Positions 1-5,218 are shown, counted from the first letter of the stretch. The stretch is 5,244 bases of DNA from Bacteroidales bacterium Bact_23 (GCA_001603685.1 LUZO01000040.1:1-5244), one strand, 5' to 3'. The notes: a model not told the origin generated them from the letters alone. Translations and numbers: made by a program.

Positions 1-17
1 ATATTAAGGTTATATGT

Positions 18-536
18 TTAAAATTCAATTCCTTTGCGCGCTTCAACGCCACGCGTATAATAATGCTTCACCTCTCTCATCTCGGTAACGAGATCGGCAA
101 GTTCAATTAATTCGTCAGGTGCATACCGGCCGGTAAGGATGACTTCCATCTCCCCGGGCTTCCCATCAATAAGGCTGACTACCTTTCCGAGAGGGAAAAG
201 GTTGTAATACAAAGCGATACACACTTCGTCCAGAATCACTACATCCGCGCGGTTCCCGGTGATGATCTCTGTTACTTCCTCCAGACCTCTGACTGCAGCC
301 TTGATATCCTCCTCCGTGGGCTGATTTACAATAAAGCAGTCCAGGCCGTACTGCCTGATTTCGATTTCGGGAAATCTTTTCAGGGAATCCAGTTCCGAAT
401 AGTGCATCCCTTTCACAAACTGGGCAATAAAAACCTTTTTTCCGGCGCCGGCTGCCCTGAGGGCCAGGCCCAGCGCTGCGGTGGTCTTTCCCTTGCCGTT
501 TCCGGTATATAGTTGGATGTATCCGGGAGTCTTCAT
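18..536 (-). CDS. cobO: Corrinoid adenosyltransferase, BtuR/CobA/CobO type
   Basis: This family transfers the 5'-deoxyadenosyl group of ATP to the cobalt of reduced corrinoids, giving adenosylcobalamin (EC 2.5.1.17); the enzyme is cytoplasmic. The 172-residue protein opens with the P-loop GNGKGKTT at residues 12-19, the form characteristic of this family. It has a Walker B-like VVILDE at about 99-104. The C-terminal third reads LTGRYAPDEL, then ELADLVTEMREVKH, and ends in the family's usual RGVEARKGIEF. Length is normal for the shorter CobO-type members, and the ATG start sits 11 residues before the P-loop. It is the last gene visible in the unit, 47 bases after the NifX-like gene at 584-922. 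No other cobalamin synthesis gene is present, so the substrate could be salvaged cobalamin. The family call is firm; why it sits with Fe-S ATPases is unclear. A weak AGG lies upstream of the start. No terminator is visible before the window ends. Confidence 0.92.
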   Translation of the reverse strand: MKTPGYIQLYTGNGKGKTTAALGLALRAAGAGKKVFIAQFVKGMHYSELDSLKRFPEIEIRQYGLDCFIVNQPTEEDIKAAVRGLEEVTEIITGNRADVVILDEVCIALYYNLFPLGKVVSLIDGKPGEMEVILTGRYAPDELIELADLVTEMREVKHYYTRGVEARKGIEF

Positions 537-553
537 TTTGCCTGATGTTGCTG

Positions 554-572
554 ATTTCAGATTCTCTGAAAT
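554..572 (-). other. Small AT-rich stem-loop between nifX-like gene and cobO
   Basis: ATTTCAGA (554-561) and TCTGAAAT (565-572) are perfect 8-base complements around a 3-base loop, in the 47-base gap between the NifX-like gene and the adenosyltransferase gene. On the transcribed strand no T-run follows, so it is not a convincing terminator. Two further TTTCAGAA copies lie beside it at 582-600. It may be an RNA-processing or stability element, or chance in AT-rich DNA. Confidence 0.3.
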
Positions 573-583
573 ATTTACCGGTT

Positions 584-922
584 TCAGAATTGTTTCAGAA
601 GGCCGTTCTTATATTGTTCGTATGCCTGCTTCAGGGTCATATTGTGTGCATTGACCAGGATCTTTATCCTTGAATGTTGCAATGCCGTTGCGGCGTGATC
701 GCCGGGGCCATTCCCGGTTATCAGAACATCGGGATTCATTTCAAAAAGCTTTTGTGCGGTAGCTGTTCCGGCTCCGTGGGCTTCGTTCTTTACGGCACTG
801 TTGTCGATGCCGGTCAGTATGCCTGTTTCTTCATCGAAAAGAACCAGGTATTCGGCTCTGCCAAAACGGGCATCAATCTGTGAATCCCAGTTGGTTCCCG
901 TTGCTGTGAATGCTATTTTCAT
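584..922 (-). CDS. NifX/NifB-C-terminal-like cofactor-binding protein (COG1433 type)
   Basis: This is a 112-residue, single-domain protein of the dinitrogenase iron-molybdenum cofactor family (NifX, NifY, NifB C-terminus, VnfX, ORP). Members bind or carry metal-sulfur clusters, and outside nitrogenase operons their cargo is mostly unknown. Visible family marks are the N-terminal strand KIAFTATG, the RFGRAEYLVLFD segment at 19-30, the HGAGTATAQ loop at 49-57, and DVLITGNGPGDHA at about 65-77, where the family has a conserved glycine turn. It has no cysteine, so any cluster would need His, other ligands, or labile binding. The ATG start is preceded by an A-rich leader without a clear Shine-Dalgarno. 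It lies 12 bases after the second MinD/ferredoxin ATPase gene, so co-transcription is very likely. Family is confident; function is not. Confidence 0.85.
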   Translation of the reverse strand: MKIAFTATGTNWDSQIDARFGRAEYLVLFDEETGILTGIDNSAVKNEAHGAGTATAQKLFEMNPDVLITGNGPGDHAATALQHSRIKILVNAHNMTLKQAYEQYKNGLLKQF

Positions 923-934
923 CTTTTTGTCAGG

Positions 935-1810
935 TTAGTTTGTTAGTTCTTTAATTTTTTCCCAGCTTTCAGCCAGCAGTTGTTTCAGATTTCCGTTGGT
1001 ATATTCCACTATGGTAGTTCCCTGGGTGATGGCGCGTGAAAAGTCTTCATCATATGGGAAGTCAGCCAGATGAGGGATGTTTTCCTCTTCCAGAAACTTA
1101 CGGATGGCAGCACACTGCTCAGGGTTTAGATCTGCTTTGTTGATGATGCAGCCGGCTTTGAGGTGAAACTTCTTCACCAGCTCATATACCCTTTTCAGAT
1201 CGTGAAGCCCCGACAGGGTAGGCTCTGTAACAAGTACCACGAAGTTTGCGCCCGAAAGTGAAGATACCACCGGACAGCCAACTCCCGGGGGGCCGTCAAC
1301 CAGAACATACGACTTGCGCTCTTCCAGTGCCAGCTCTTTGGCTTCGTTTTTCACCTTAGCCACCAGCTTGCCGGAGTTGTCGGCGCCGATATCCAGTTTT
1401 GCATGCACCATCAGGCTTCCGGTGCGTATGTTTGAAATGTGCCATTTGCCCGAAAGGCGCGGTTTGTTAATGATGGTGCCGGTAGGGCAGACCCTTGCAC
1501 AGTAGCCGCAGCCTTCGCAGCTGATCGGATCGATGCGGTAGGCGCCCCGGGTGAATGAGATGGCATCAAACCGGCAGGTGTTTGCACAAATGCCGCACCG
1601 GGTGCAGTTCGACTGGTCGATAAAGGAAACCTCTCCGCTGTAAAAGTCTTCGCTGTATCCGAAATCGGGGTTCAGCAGCAGATGCATATCGGCGGCATCC
1701 ACATCGCAGTCGGCAACCACAACCTCTTCGCCCGCAAGCCGGGCGAACGAAGCGGTAACAGAGGTTTTTCCCGTTCCGCCTTTTCCTGAAATCACCACAA
1801 TCTCTTTCAT
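935..1810 (-). CDS. MinD-superfamily P-loop ATPase with inserted 2x[4Fe-4S] ferredoxin domain (second copy)
   Basis: This 291-residue protein belongs to the COG1149 type, SIMIBI/MinD ATPases with a bacterial ferredoxin module inserted after the P-loop region. The deviant Walker A is GKGGTGKT at 9-16, with the signature lysine K10 used for dimer-dependent hydrolysis. ADCDVDAAD follows at 33-41. The ferredoxin insert has two CxxCxxCxxxC motifs: C69/C72/C75/C79 and C98/C101/C104/C108, the second followed by proline. The switch-like DGPPGVGCP lies at 172-180, and VTEPTLSGLHDLK at 194-206. Homologues pair with NifX-like proteins, for example in Desulfovibrio ORP clusters, and are thought to couple ATP hydrolysis to electron delivery or cluster assembly. 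The start overlaps the upstream ATPase stop in an ATGA, and GGAGGT lies 5 bases before the ATG inside that gene's end. Partner choice with the upstream copy is inferred. Confidence 0.9.
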   Translation of the reverse strand: MKEIVVISGKGGTGKTSVTASFARLAGEEVVVADCDVDAADMHLLLNPDFGYSEDFYSGEVSFIDQSNCTRCGICANTCRFDAISFTRGAYRIDPISCEGCGYCARVCPTGTIINKPRLSGKWHISNIRTGSLMVHAKLDIGADNSGKLVAKVKNEAKELALEERKSYVLVDGPPGVGCPVVSSLSGANFVVLVTEPTLSGLHDLKRVYELVKKFHLKAGCIINKADLNPEQCAAIRKFLEEENIPHLADFPYDEDFSRAITQGTTIVEYTNGNLKQLLAESWEKIKELTN

Positions 1811-2673
1811 TGCACACCTCCCTTTACGGCTGCAAAGCAGGCATCAGCCACCTCCTGCAATGTGTTCCTTAATTCGGGTATCTCCTTGTAAATCAGCTTA
1901 CCCGATGAGTACAGTTCCGCCATTCGCCTGCTGTTCGGGATTTTTGCCAGCACAGGAATCTCTTCTTCCCGGCAATAAGCTTCCACATCTTCATTTCCGA
2001 TGCCATGCCTGTTGATTACAACCCCGAATGGCATTCCAAATTTTCTGACGGTTTCAACCGCCAGTTTCAGGTCGTGCAACCCGAATGGCGTGGGCTCGGT
2101 TACCATAATCACGAAGTCGGCGTCTTTTACCGCTTCAATCACCGGACAGGAGGTGCCCGGAGGCGAATCGTAGATGGTGGTTATGGACGCTCCGAACTTC
2201 TGCGAAGCATATTTCTTGGCCTTTGCAATGGCCGGTACCGCCTGTTCTTCGCCAATGTCGAGCCTGCCCTCTACAAAATGCAGATTGCCGGCCTGAAATC
2301 CCGCCAGCCTGCCGGTTCTTTTCGGAACCATCGGCAGGGCGCCTTCCGGACATAATCCTGAACAGGCGTAACAACTGTGGCACAGTTCGGGAAATACGAC
2401 AATGGAAGGCCCAAGCTGTATGATGGCGTGGAAATTGCACACCTTCGAACAGATACCGCAAAGGGTGCATTTCGATTCGTCCCATTGCGGTATCTGCTTA
2501 TAGATAACCTCTTCATGCTCAGGCGGCCTGTTGAAGAAGATGGCTGAATTGGGCTCTTCAACATCCAGATCAACCAACACAACTTCCTCCCGTTCAGCCA
2601 GAAAGGCTGCGAGATTGGTTGAGAGGGTGGTCTTTCCGGTTCCCCCTTTGCCGCTGGCGATTGCTATCTTCAT
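1807..2673 (-). CDS. MinD-superfamily P-loop ATPase with inserted 2x[4Fe-4S] ferredoxin domain (first copy)
   Basis: This 288-residue paralogue of the gene at 935-1810 has the same domain order. The deviant Walker A GKGGTGKT is at 8-15 with signature lysine K9. VDLDVEEPN is at 34-42. Two ferredoxin motifs are at C69/C72/C75/C79 and C98/C101/C104/C108, followed by DSPPGTSCP at 169-177 and VTEPTPFGLHDLK at 191-203. All eight cluster cysteines have the same residue numbers as in the paralogue, while most surrounding sequence differs; it keeps EEPN where the other has DAAD. This looks like old duplication with specialisation and suggests a heterodimer. It is expected to be cytoplasmic and to carry two [4Fe-4S] clusters that pass electrons during ATP-driven conformational change. 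The start lies 6 bases after the His-tailed NifX-like gene, with no Shine-Dalgarno, so translation may depend on coupling. The substrate is unknown. Confidence 0.9.
   Translation of the reverse strand: MKIAIASGKGGTGKTTLSTNLAAFLAEREEVVLVDLDVEEPNSAIFFNRPPEHEEVIYKQIPQWDESKCTLCGICSKVCNFHAIIQLGPSIVVFPELCHSCYACSGLCPEGALPMVPKRTGRLAGFQAGNLHFVEGRLDIGEEQAVPAIAKAKKYASQKFGASITTIYDSPPGTSCPVIEAVKDADFVIMVTEPTPFGLHDLKLAVETVRKFGMPFGVVINRHGIGNEDVEAYCREEEIPVLAKIPNSRRMAELYSSGKLIYKEIPELRNTLQEVADACFAAVKGGVQ
1816..1822 (-). promoter_or_regulatory. Strong ribosome binding site inside the end of the upstream ATPase gene
   Basis: On the minus strand GGGAGGT lies 5 bases before the ATG at 1810, inside codons for the last residues (KGGVQ) of the upstream ATPase. 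With the ATGA overlap this supports the chosen start and suggests coupled, near-equimolar synthesis of the two ATPases. Such a strong site stands out because several other starts in the window have none. Confidence 0.65.
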
Positions 2674-2679
2674 ATTTGT

Positions 2680-3078
2680 TTAATGGTGATGGCCGTGATG
2701 ATGGTCGCTGTGGTGGTGTCCGTGGTGATGGTCATGTGAATCGTGGTCGCAATAGTTGGCGTTGAGCGACAGCTTTCCGGCAAGGAAGTCATTGACCAGG
2801 TTCTTTGGCGTATCTTCCGGGGCACCTACAAACACATTGATGCCCGCCTCATTGAAGAGGTTAACGGCCATAGGGCCCATTCCGCCGGCTATCACATCCG
2901 TTGCGCCATTGGCGGCTACCCATTTTGGGAAAGTACCCGGCTGGTGTTCGGGAGGATCCATCATGGTTATGTTTGTGATGGCGTTATTTTCAACATCTAC
3001 AAAGGCAAATGCCTGACAATGGCCGAAATGCGCCGACAGGATATCGCCTGCCATGGGAATTGCGATTCTTTTTTTCAT
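2680..3078 (-). CDS. NifX/NifB-C-terminal-like protein with His-rich C-terminal tail
   Basis: The first 100 or so of 132 residues form a NifX-family domain: KRIAIPMAGD at 3-12, HFGHCQAFAFVDVE at 17-30 (the counterpart of RFGR in the two paralogues, here with His17, His20 and Cys21), HQPGTFPKWVAANG at 45-58, and DVIAGGMGPMAVNLF at 61-75. After C110 the last 22 residues contain 14 histidines and include DHHHGHHH twice (116-123 and 125-132). The core probably binds a metal-sulfur cofactor, as in NifX or ORP. The tail resembles the metal-storing tails of nickel and zinc chaperones, so metal buffering or donation is a fair inference, with the metal unknown. It is the first gene after the terminator at 3104-3141 and lies 6 bases before the twin ATPase genes. 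No Shine-Dalgarno or convincing promoter is visible before its ATG. Confidence 0.87.
   Translation of the reverse strand: MKKRIAIPMAGDILSAHFGHCQAFAFVDVENNAITNITMMDPPEHQPGTFPKWVAANGATDVIAGGMGPMAVNLFNEAGINVFVGAPEDTPKNLVNDFLAGKLSLNANYCDHDSHDHHHGHHHSDHHHGHHH
2683..2745 (-). repeat. Low-complexity CAT/CAC tract encoding the His-rich tail
   Basis: This stretch is almost only CAT, CAC, GAC and glycine codons on the minus strand. At protein level it holds two copies of DHHHGHHH separated by one serine. The two copies differ at synonymous positions, so the repeat is not a fresh identical duplication and selection appears to have kept the histidines. Confidence 0.7.
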
Positions 3079-3103
3079 GATCGGATAGTAATTTGAGTAA
3101 AAA

Positions 3104-3141
3104 TCCCGTATGGAATGGCTGGATCGTCATTCCATACGGGA
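3104..3141 (-). terminator. Rho-independent terminator after the peroxiredoxin gene
   Basis: The arms TCCCGTATGGAATG (3104-3117) and CATTCCATACGGGA (3128-3141) are perfectly complementary over 14 bases around a 10-base loop. On the transcribed minus strand the stem is followed directly by TTTTT (3099-3103). It begins 8 bases after the peroxiredoxin stop codon, so it should end the upstream unit. Only 25 bases separate it from the next ATG at 3078, so it may also act as a partial terminator that sets how much of the downstream genes is made. Confidence 0.85.
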
Positions 3142-3149
3142 AGTGAAAT

Positions 3150-3863
3150 TTATTTTTTCAGTACTGCTTTTTCAACATCTTCCTTGCTGAGCGGTTTGGT
3201 GCAGAAGAACCAGTCATAGCACTTGATGTCTTTCTGGTTTTCCATACGCTCTTTTGCGGTTCCGCATGAACCTGCGGTGGGAACAATGGCATCATCGCCC
3301 GGACGCCAGTCGGCGGGTGTTGCAATGTTGAAGGCATCGGCTGCCTGCATGGCGATCAGCGCGCGGTACAGTTCGTCGAAGTTCCTGCCAAGGCTGAGCG
3401 GATAGTAAATAATGGCGCGGATGATTCCCTTGGGATCAACAAAGAATACGGCGCGAACTGCTTTGGTGCTGCTTTCACCCGGCATCATCATACCATACTT
3501 TTTGGCAACATTCATGGTAATATCCTCGATAAGCGGGAAGGTTACCTCGATGTTCTTCATTCCTTTGTATTCAATCTTCTCCTTTATGGTTCTGAGCCAT
3601 GCAATGTGGCTGTATAGTCCGTCAACCGAAAGGCCAACAAGCTTACAGTTGGCTTCGTTGAATTTCTTCTCCATATTGGCGAAGGTCATGAATTCCGAGG
3701 TGCAAACCGGTGTGAAGTCGGCGGGGTGGCTGAAGAGGATAACCCAGCTTCCCTGATAATCGGAGGGGAAATTGATTTCACCCTGAGTGGTGATGGCTTT
3801 GAATTCCGGTGCTTTGTCGCCGATACGCGGCATTGGAGTGATCTCCTGATTTACATTTTCCAT
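3150..3863 (-). CDS. Peroxiredoxin, Prx6 family, archaeal-like type with extra C-terminal cysteines
   Basis: This 237-residue thiol peroxidase reduces hydrogen peroxide and organic hydroperoxides in the cytoplasm. The active site HPADFTPVCT at 46-55 has the family's PxxxTxxC, making C54 the peroxidatic cysteine; the conserved arginine is probably R137 in KAVRAVFFVDPKG. The long C-terminal arm after about 180 (ATPADWRPGD) is typical of Prx6 proteins. It carries C215 and C221 in CYDWFFC, the same spacing as the C207/C213 pair of the Aeropyrum pernix enzyme, so a resolving cysteine is probably present and the enzyme need not be strictly 1-Cys. C73 and C200 are further cysteines. The gene lies 89 bases after the DUF5320-like gene and is followed by a strong terminator. 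AAACTTTG at 3886-3893 is one mismatch from a Bacteroidota -7 element, but no -33 partner is evident. Protection of neighbouring Fe-S proteins is inferred from context. Confidence 0.93.
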   Translation of the reverse strand: MENVNQEITPMPRIGDKAPEFKAITTQGEINFPSDYQGSWVILFSHPADFTPVCTSEFMTFANMEKKFNEANCKLVGLSVDGLYSHIAWLRTIKEKIEYKGMKNIEVTFPLIEDITMNVAKKYGMMMPGESSTKAVRAVFFVDPKGIIRAIIYYPLSLGRNFDELYRALIAMQAADAFNIATPADWRPGDDAIVPTAGSCGTAKERMENQKDIKCYDWFFCTKPLSKEDVEKAVLKK

Positions 3864-3952
3864 TGTGATTGATTTTTTGGTTAAACAAAGTTTCTTTTGC
3901 AGTCCTTTTATGCCCGGAACTGCTGTAAGGCTTTTTTAAGTTTTATTTGAGC

Positions 3953-4240
3953 TTAGCCGTTGCGGTGCTGACGGCCACGGCCTGCTCCGCAACCCATTCC
4001 TCTTCCGCGGCCCATTCCGGCACAGTTTCCTCTGCCACTGCCCTGTGCCATTCTTCCGGCTCCGTACATTCTTCTTCCGGAACCCCACCCTGCTGGTACC
4101 TCTTCTAAGTTTTCAGTTGCACGATAGAAACCCCTTCCCGGGCCTCGTCCGGTGAATGTTCCATCGTTTCTGCATCTTCCTGCTCTGCGTCCTGTCATGG
4201 GGCCTTGTCCTGCAGGACCTGTCTGATCAAAACCTGGCAT
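3953..4240 (-). CDS. Gly/Arg-rich small protein, DUF5320-like
   Basis: This 95-residue protein starts MPGFDQTGPAGQGPMTGR, very close to the usual opening of DUF5320 proteins, small proteins of unknown function often encoded beside NifX-family genes. I count 28 glycines and 16 arginines, with three cysteines (C23, C73, C84) and GRG repeats dense toward the C-terminus (about 60-90). The coiled-coil tail found in many relatives is not evident; the end is GRG-rich instead. There is no signal peptide or membrane segment. It probably lacks a stable fold and could bind nucleic acid or an anionic cluster through the arginines, but this is speculation. Translation is well supported by AGGAGG placed 5 bases before the ATG. 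It lies between a NifX-like gene (47-base gap) and the peroxiredoxin gene. Family call is moderate to good; function unknown. Confidence 0.78.
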   Translation of the reverse strand: MPGFDQTGPAGQGPMTGRRAGRCRNDGTFTGRGPGRGFYRATENLEEVPAGWGSGRRMYGAGRMAQGSGRGNCAGMGRGRGMGCGAGRGRQHRNG

Positions 4241-4245
4241 GATAA

Positions 4246-4251
4246 CCTCCT
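4246..4251 (-). promoter_or_regulatory. Strong Shine-Dalgarno before the DUF5320-like gene
   Basis: The minus strand carries AGGAGG, 5 bases before the ATG at 4240. It fixes the start and suggests high translation. The preceding NifX-like gene and the peroxiredoxin gene have only A-rich leaders, so this gene may be made in excess of its neighbours. Confidence 0.7.
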
Positions 4252-4287
4252 GTTTTTATGTTGTTTTTCTTCCTTTTGCTTTTGCCG

Positions 4288-4605
4288 TCAGTGGCTCAGC
4301 AGTTTGATGATATTATCAATGGTAATTTCCGGATTTTTCAGAATAATAAGCTGAACCCGCATACTGTCGAGTTGCGATTTTACTTTTTCACCAAATTCAC
4401 CCGAAATGATTTTTGTCACTTTTCGTGAAGCAATCAGTTGAACGGCTGCCGGGCCGGCGCCCTCTTCATCGTTTTTATGCTGGTTTGGGATAAATTCCGT
4501 AGCACCGCTTTCCGTGTCGTAAATCACAAACCATGAACACCGGCCAAAGCGTTGGTCAAGCGTTGAGGCAGGTGAGTTTCCGGTTGAGGTTATGGCGATT
4601 TTCAT
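4288..4605 (-). CDS. NifX/NifB-C-terminal-like cofactor-binding protein (COG1433 type)
   Basis: This 105-residue single-domain protein is a second short NifX-family paralogue. Its layout matches the protein at 584-922: KIAITSTGN at 2-10, RFGRCSWFVIYD at 19-30, EEGAGPAAVQLI at 47-58, and KIISGEFGEKV at about 65-75. It differs by having one cysteine, C23, just after the RFGR motif, and by GEFGEK where the other has GNGPGDHA. The family binds metal-sulfur clusters in nitrogenase cofactor assembly and in the Desulfovibrio orange protein; the cargo here is unknown. It lies 11 bases after the DUF134 regulator gene, so the two are almost certainly co-transcribed and this may be the regulator's closest functional partner. 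The ATG has an A-rich leader without a Shine-Dalgarno. Confidence 0.85.
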   Translation of the reverse strand: MKIAITSTGNSPASTLDQRFGRCSWFVIYDTESGATEFIPNQHKNDEEGAGPAAVQLIASRKVTKIISGEFGEKVKSQLDSMRVQLIILKNPEITIDNIIKLLSH

Positions 4606-4616
4606 GTATTGTGATT

Positions 4617-5198
4617 TTATCTGTTCTTACATCCCTGCATTCTGTTGCGCCTCATGTGCGTGTTGCAGCTGGGGCACACGATGCTGCTGCAGGGGGTGCC
4701 GTGAATGTGCTCAACTTTGTGGCCGCACGAAGGGCAGATGCAGCAATCGTCGCTGATGGCAGGCTCTTCGCCGAAAATGGTTTCAATTTCCGAAACGGCA
4801 ATCTCTTTGCTGCCGCAAAGCGGACAGTTTTCGGCATCGGTATGGATTTCCGTGTGGTTGAAATAACAGCCGCAATTGTTACAGTGATACCAACCGCTGT
4901 CGAAATAAACCTTACCGCCTTCGATGATGATTTGCCTGCCCTCGGCGAAGGCTTGTGCAAGTTTCCGGCGAACCGAAGCATAAATCCTTGTAAAGGTGGG
5001 CCTTGAAACTCCCATTGCAATACCTGCCTGATGGTGGGTAAGCATATCGTAATCGCAAAGGCGGAGCGCTTCATACTCCTCAAACAGGAGCAAAACCGGC
5101 TCCCCATTGTGCTTATCCGATTCACCACCAAAGGGTTTAAAGCCTTTGACAATTGGCGGGCTGAGTATCTTCCGGGGTCGTTTAAAACTTGGCGACAT
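4617..5198 (-). CDS. DUF134-family DNA-binding regulator with C-terminal CxxC zinc-ribbon-like motifs
   Basis: From the ATG at 5198 the protein has 193 residues. Residues 1-95 match DUF134 (COG1342, predicted DNA-binding): basic start FKRPRK, KGFKPFG, LLLFEEYEALRLCDYD at 36-51, then a sigma-70 region 4-like helix-turn-helix, HHQAGIAMGVSRPTFTRIY at 55-73. The C-terminal half holds four CxxC pairs: C106/C109, C125/C128, C155/C158 and C175/C178, plus C152, C153, C170 and C190. This suggests two zinc or Fe-S sites that could sense metal or redox state. A TTG at 5210 would add four residues, but the ATG fits better because the predicted -7 element (5221-5228) puts the RNA start near 5215. Palindromic boxes flank that element, so autoregulation is likely. 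DUF134 genes commonly adjoin NifX-family genes, as here. The regulatory target is inferred. Confidence 0.88.
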   Translation of the reverse strand: MSPSFKRPRKILSPPIVKGFKPFGGESDKHNGEPVLLLFEEYEALRLCDYDMLTHHQAGIAMGVSRPTFTRIYASVRRKLAQAFAEGRQIIIEGGKVYFDSGWYHCNNCGCYFNHTEIHTDAENCPLCGSKEIAVSEIETIFGEEPAISDDCCICPSCGHKVEHIHGTPCSSIVCPSCNTHMRRNRMQGCKNR

Positions 5199-5202
5199 AT
5201 CT

Positions 5203-5218
5203 TTGAGCAAATGTTCGC
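5203..5218 (-). promoter_or_regulatory. Downstream operator-like box, imperfect copy
   Basis: On the plus strand TTGAGCAAATGTTCGC matches the upstream box at 5229-5244 at 13 of 16 positions, exactly 26 bases away. The inner arms (GAGCA and TGTTC) keep dyad symmetry with one mismatch. It covers the predicted transcription start and the leader of the DUF134 gene, where a bound protein would block initiation. Confidence 0.55.

Noticed and set aside
584..922. Assignment as nitrogen-fixation nifX or nifB
   Set aside because: There are no nitrogenase structural genes or radical-SAM domain in the window, and many COG1433 proteins act outside nitrogen fixation, so no nif symbol was given.
2005..2485. 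Several open frames on both strands inside the first MinD/ferredoxin ATPase gene
   Set aside because: They are fully contained in a gene with intact Walker, ferredoxin and switch motifs, and none has family features of its own.
2683..2745. Repetitive CAT/CAC tract as a CRISPR or tandem-repeat locus
   Set aside because: It is in frame at the end of a gene, encodes histidines, and the units vary; there are no spacers.
3084..3089. TACTAT on the minus strand as a possible -10 box before the His-tailed NifX-like gene
   Set aside because: No -35-like hexamer lies at the proper distance and it would leave almost no leader; chance occurrence in AT-rich DNA is likely.
3886..3893. Possible -7 promoter element (AAACTTTG) before the peroxiredoxin gene
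   Set aside because: It has one mismatch to TAnnTTTG and no TTG at the -33 distance, so it is too weak to list as a promoter.
3901..3952. Possible terminator after the DUF5320-like gene
   Set aside because: Only very short complementary stretches are present and no stem is followed by a T-run, so read-through into the peroxiredoxin gene is more likely.
4533..5006. A 157-codon plus-strand open frame opposite the DUF134 and NifX-like genes
   Set aside because: It lies antisense to two well-supported genes, has no recognisable family motifs and is Ala/Val-rich as expected of an opposite-strand shadow.
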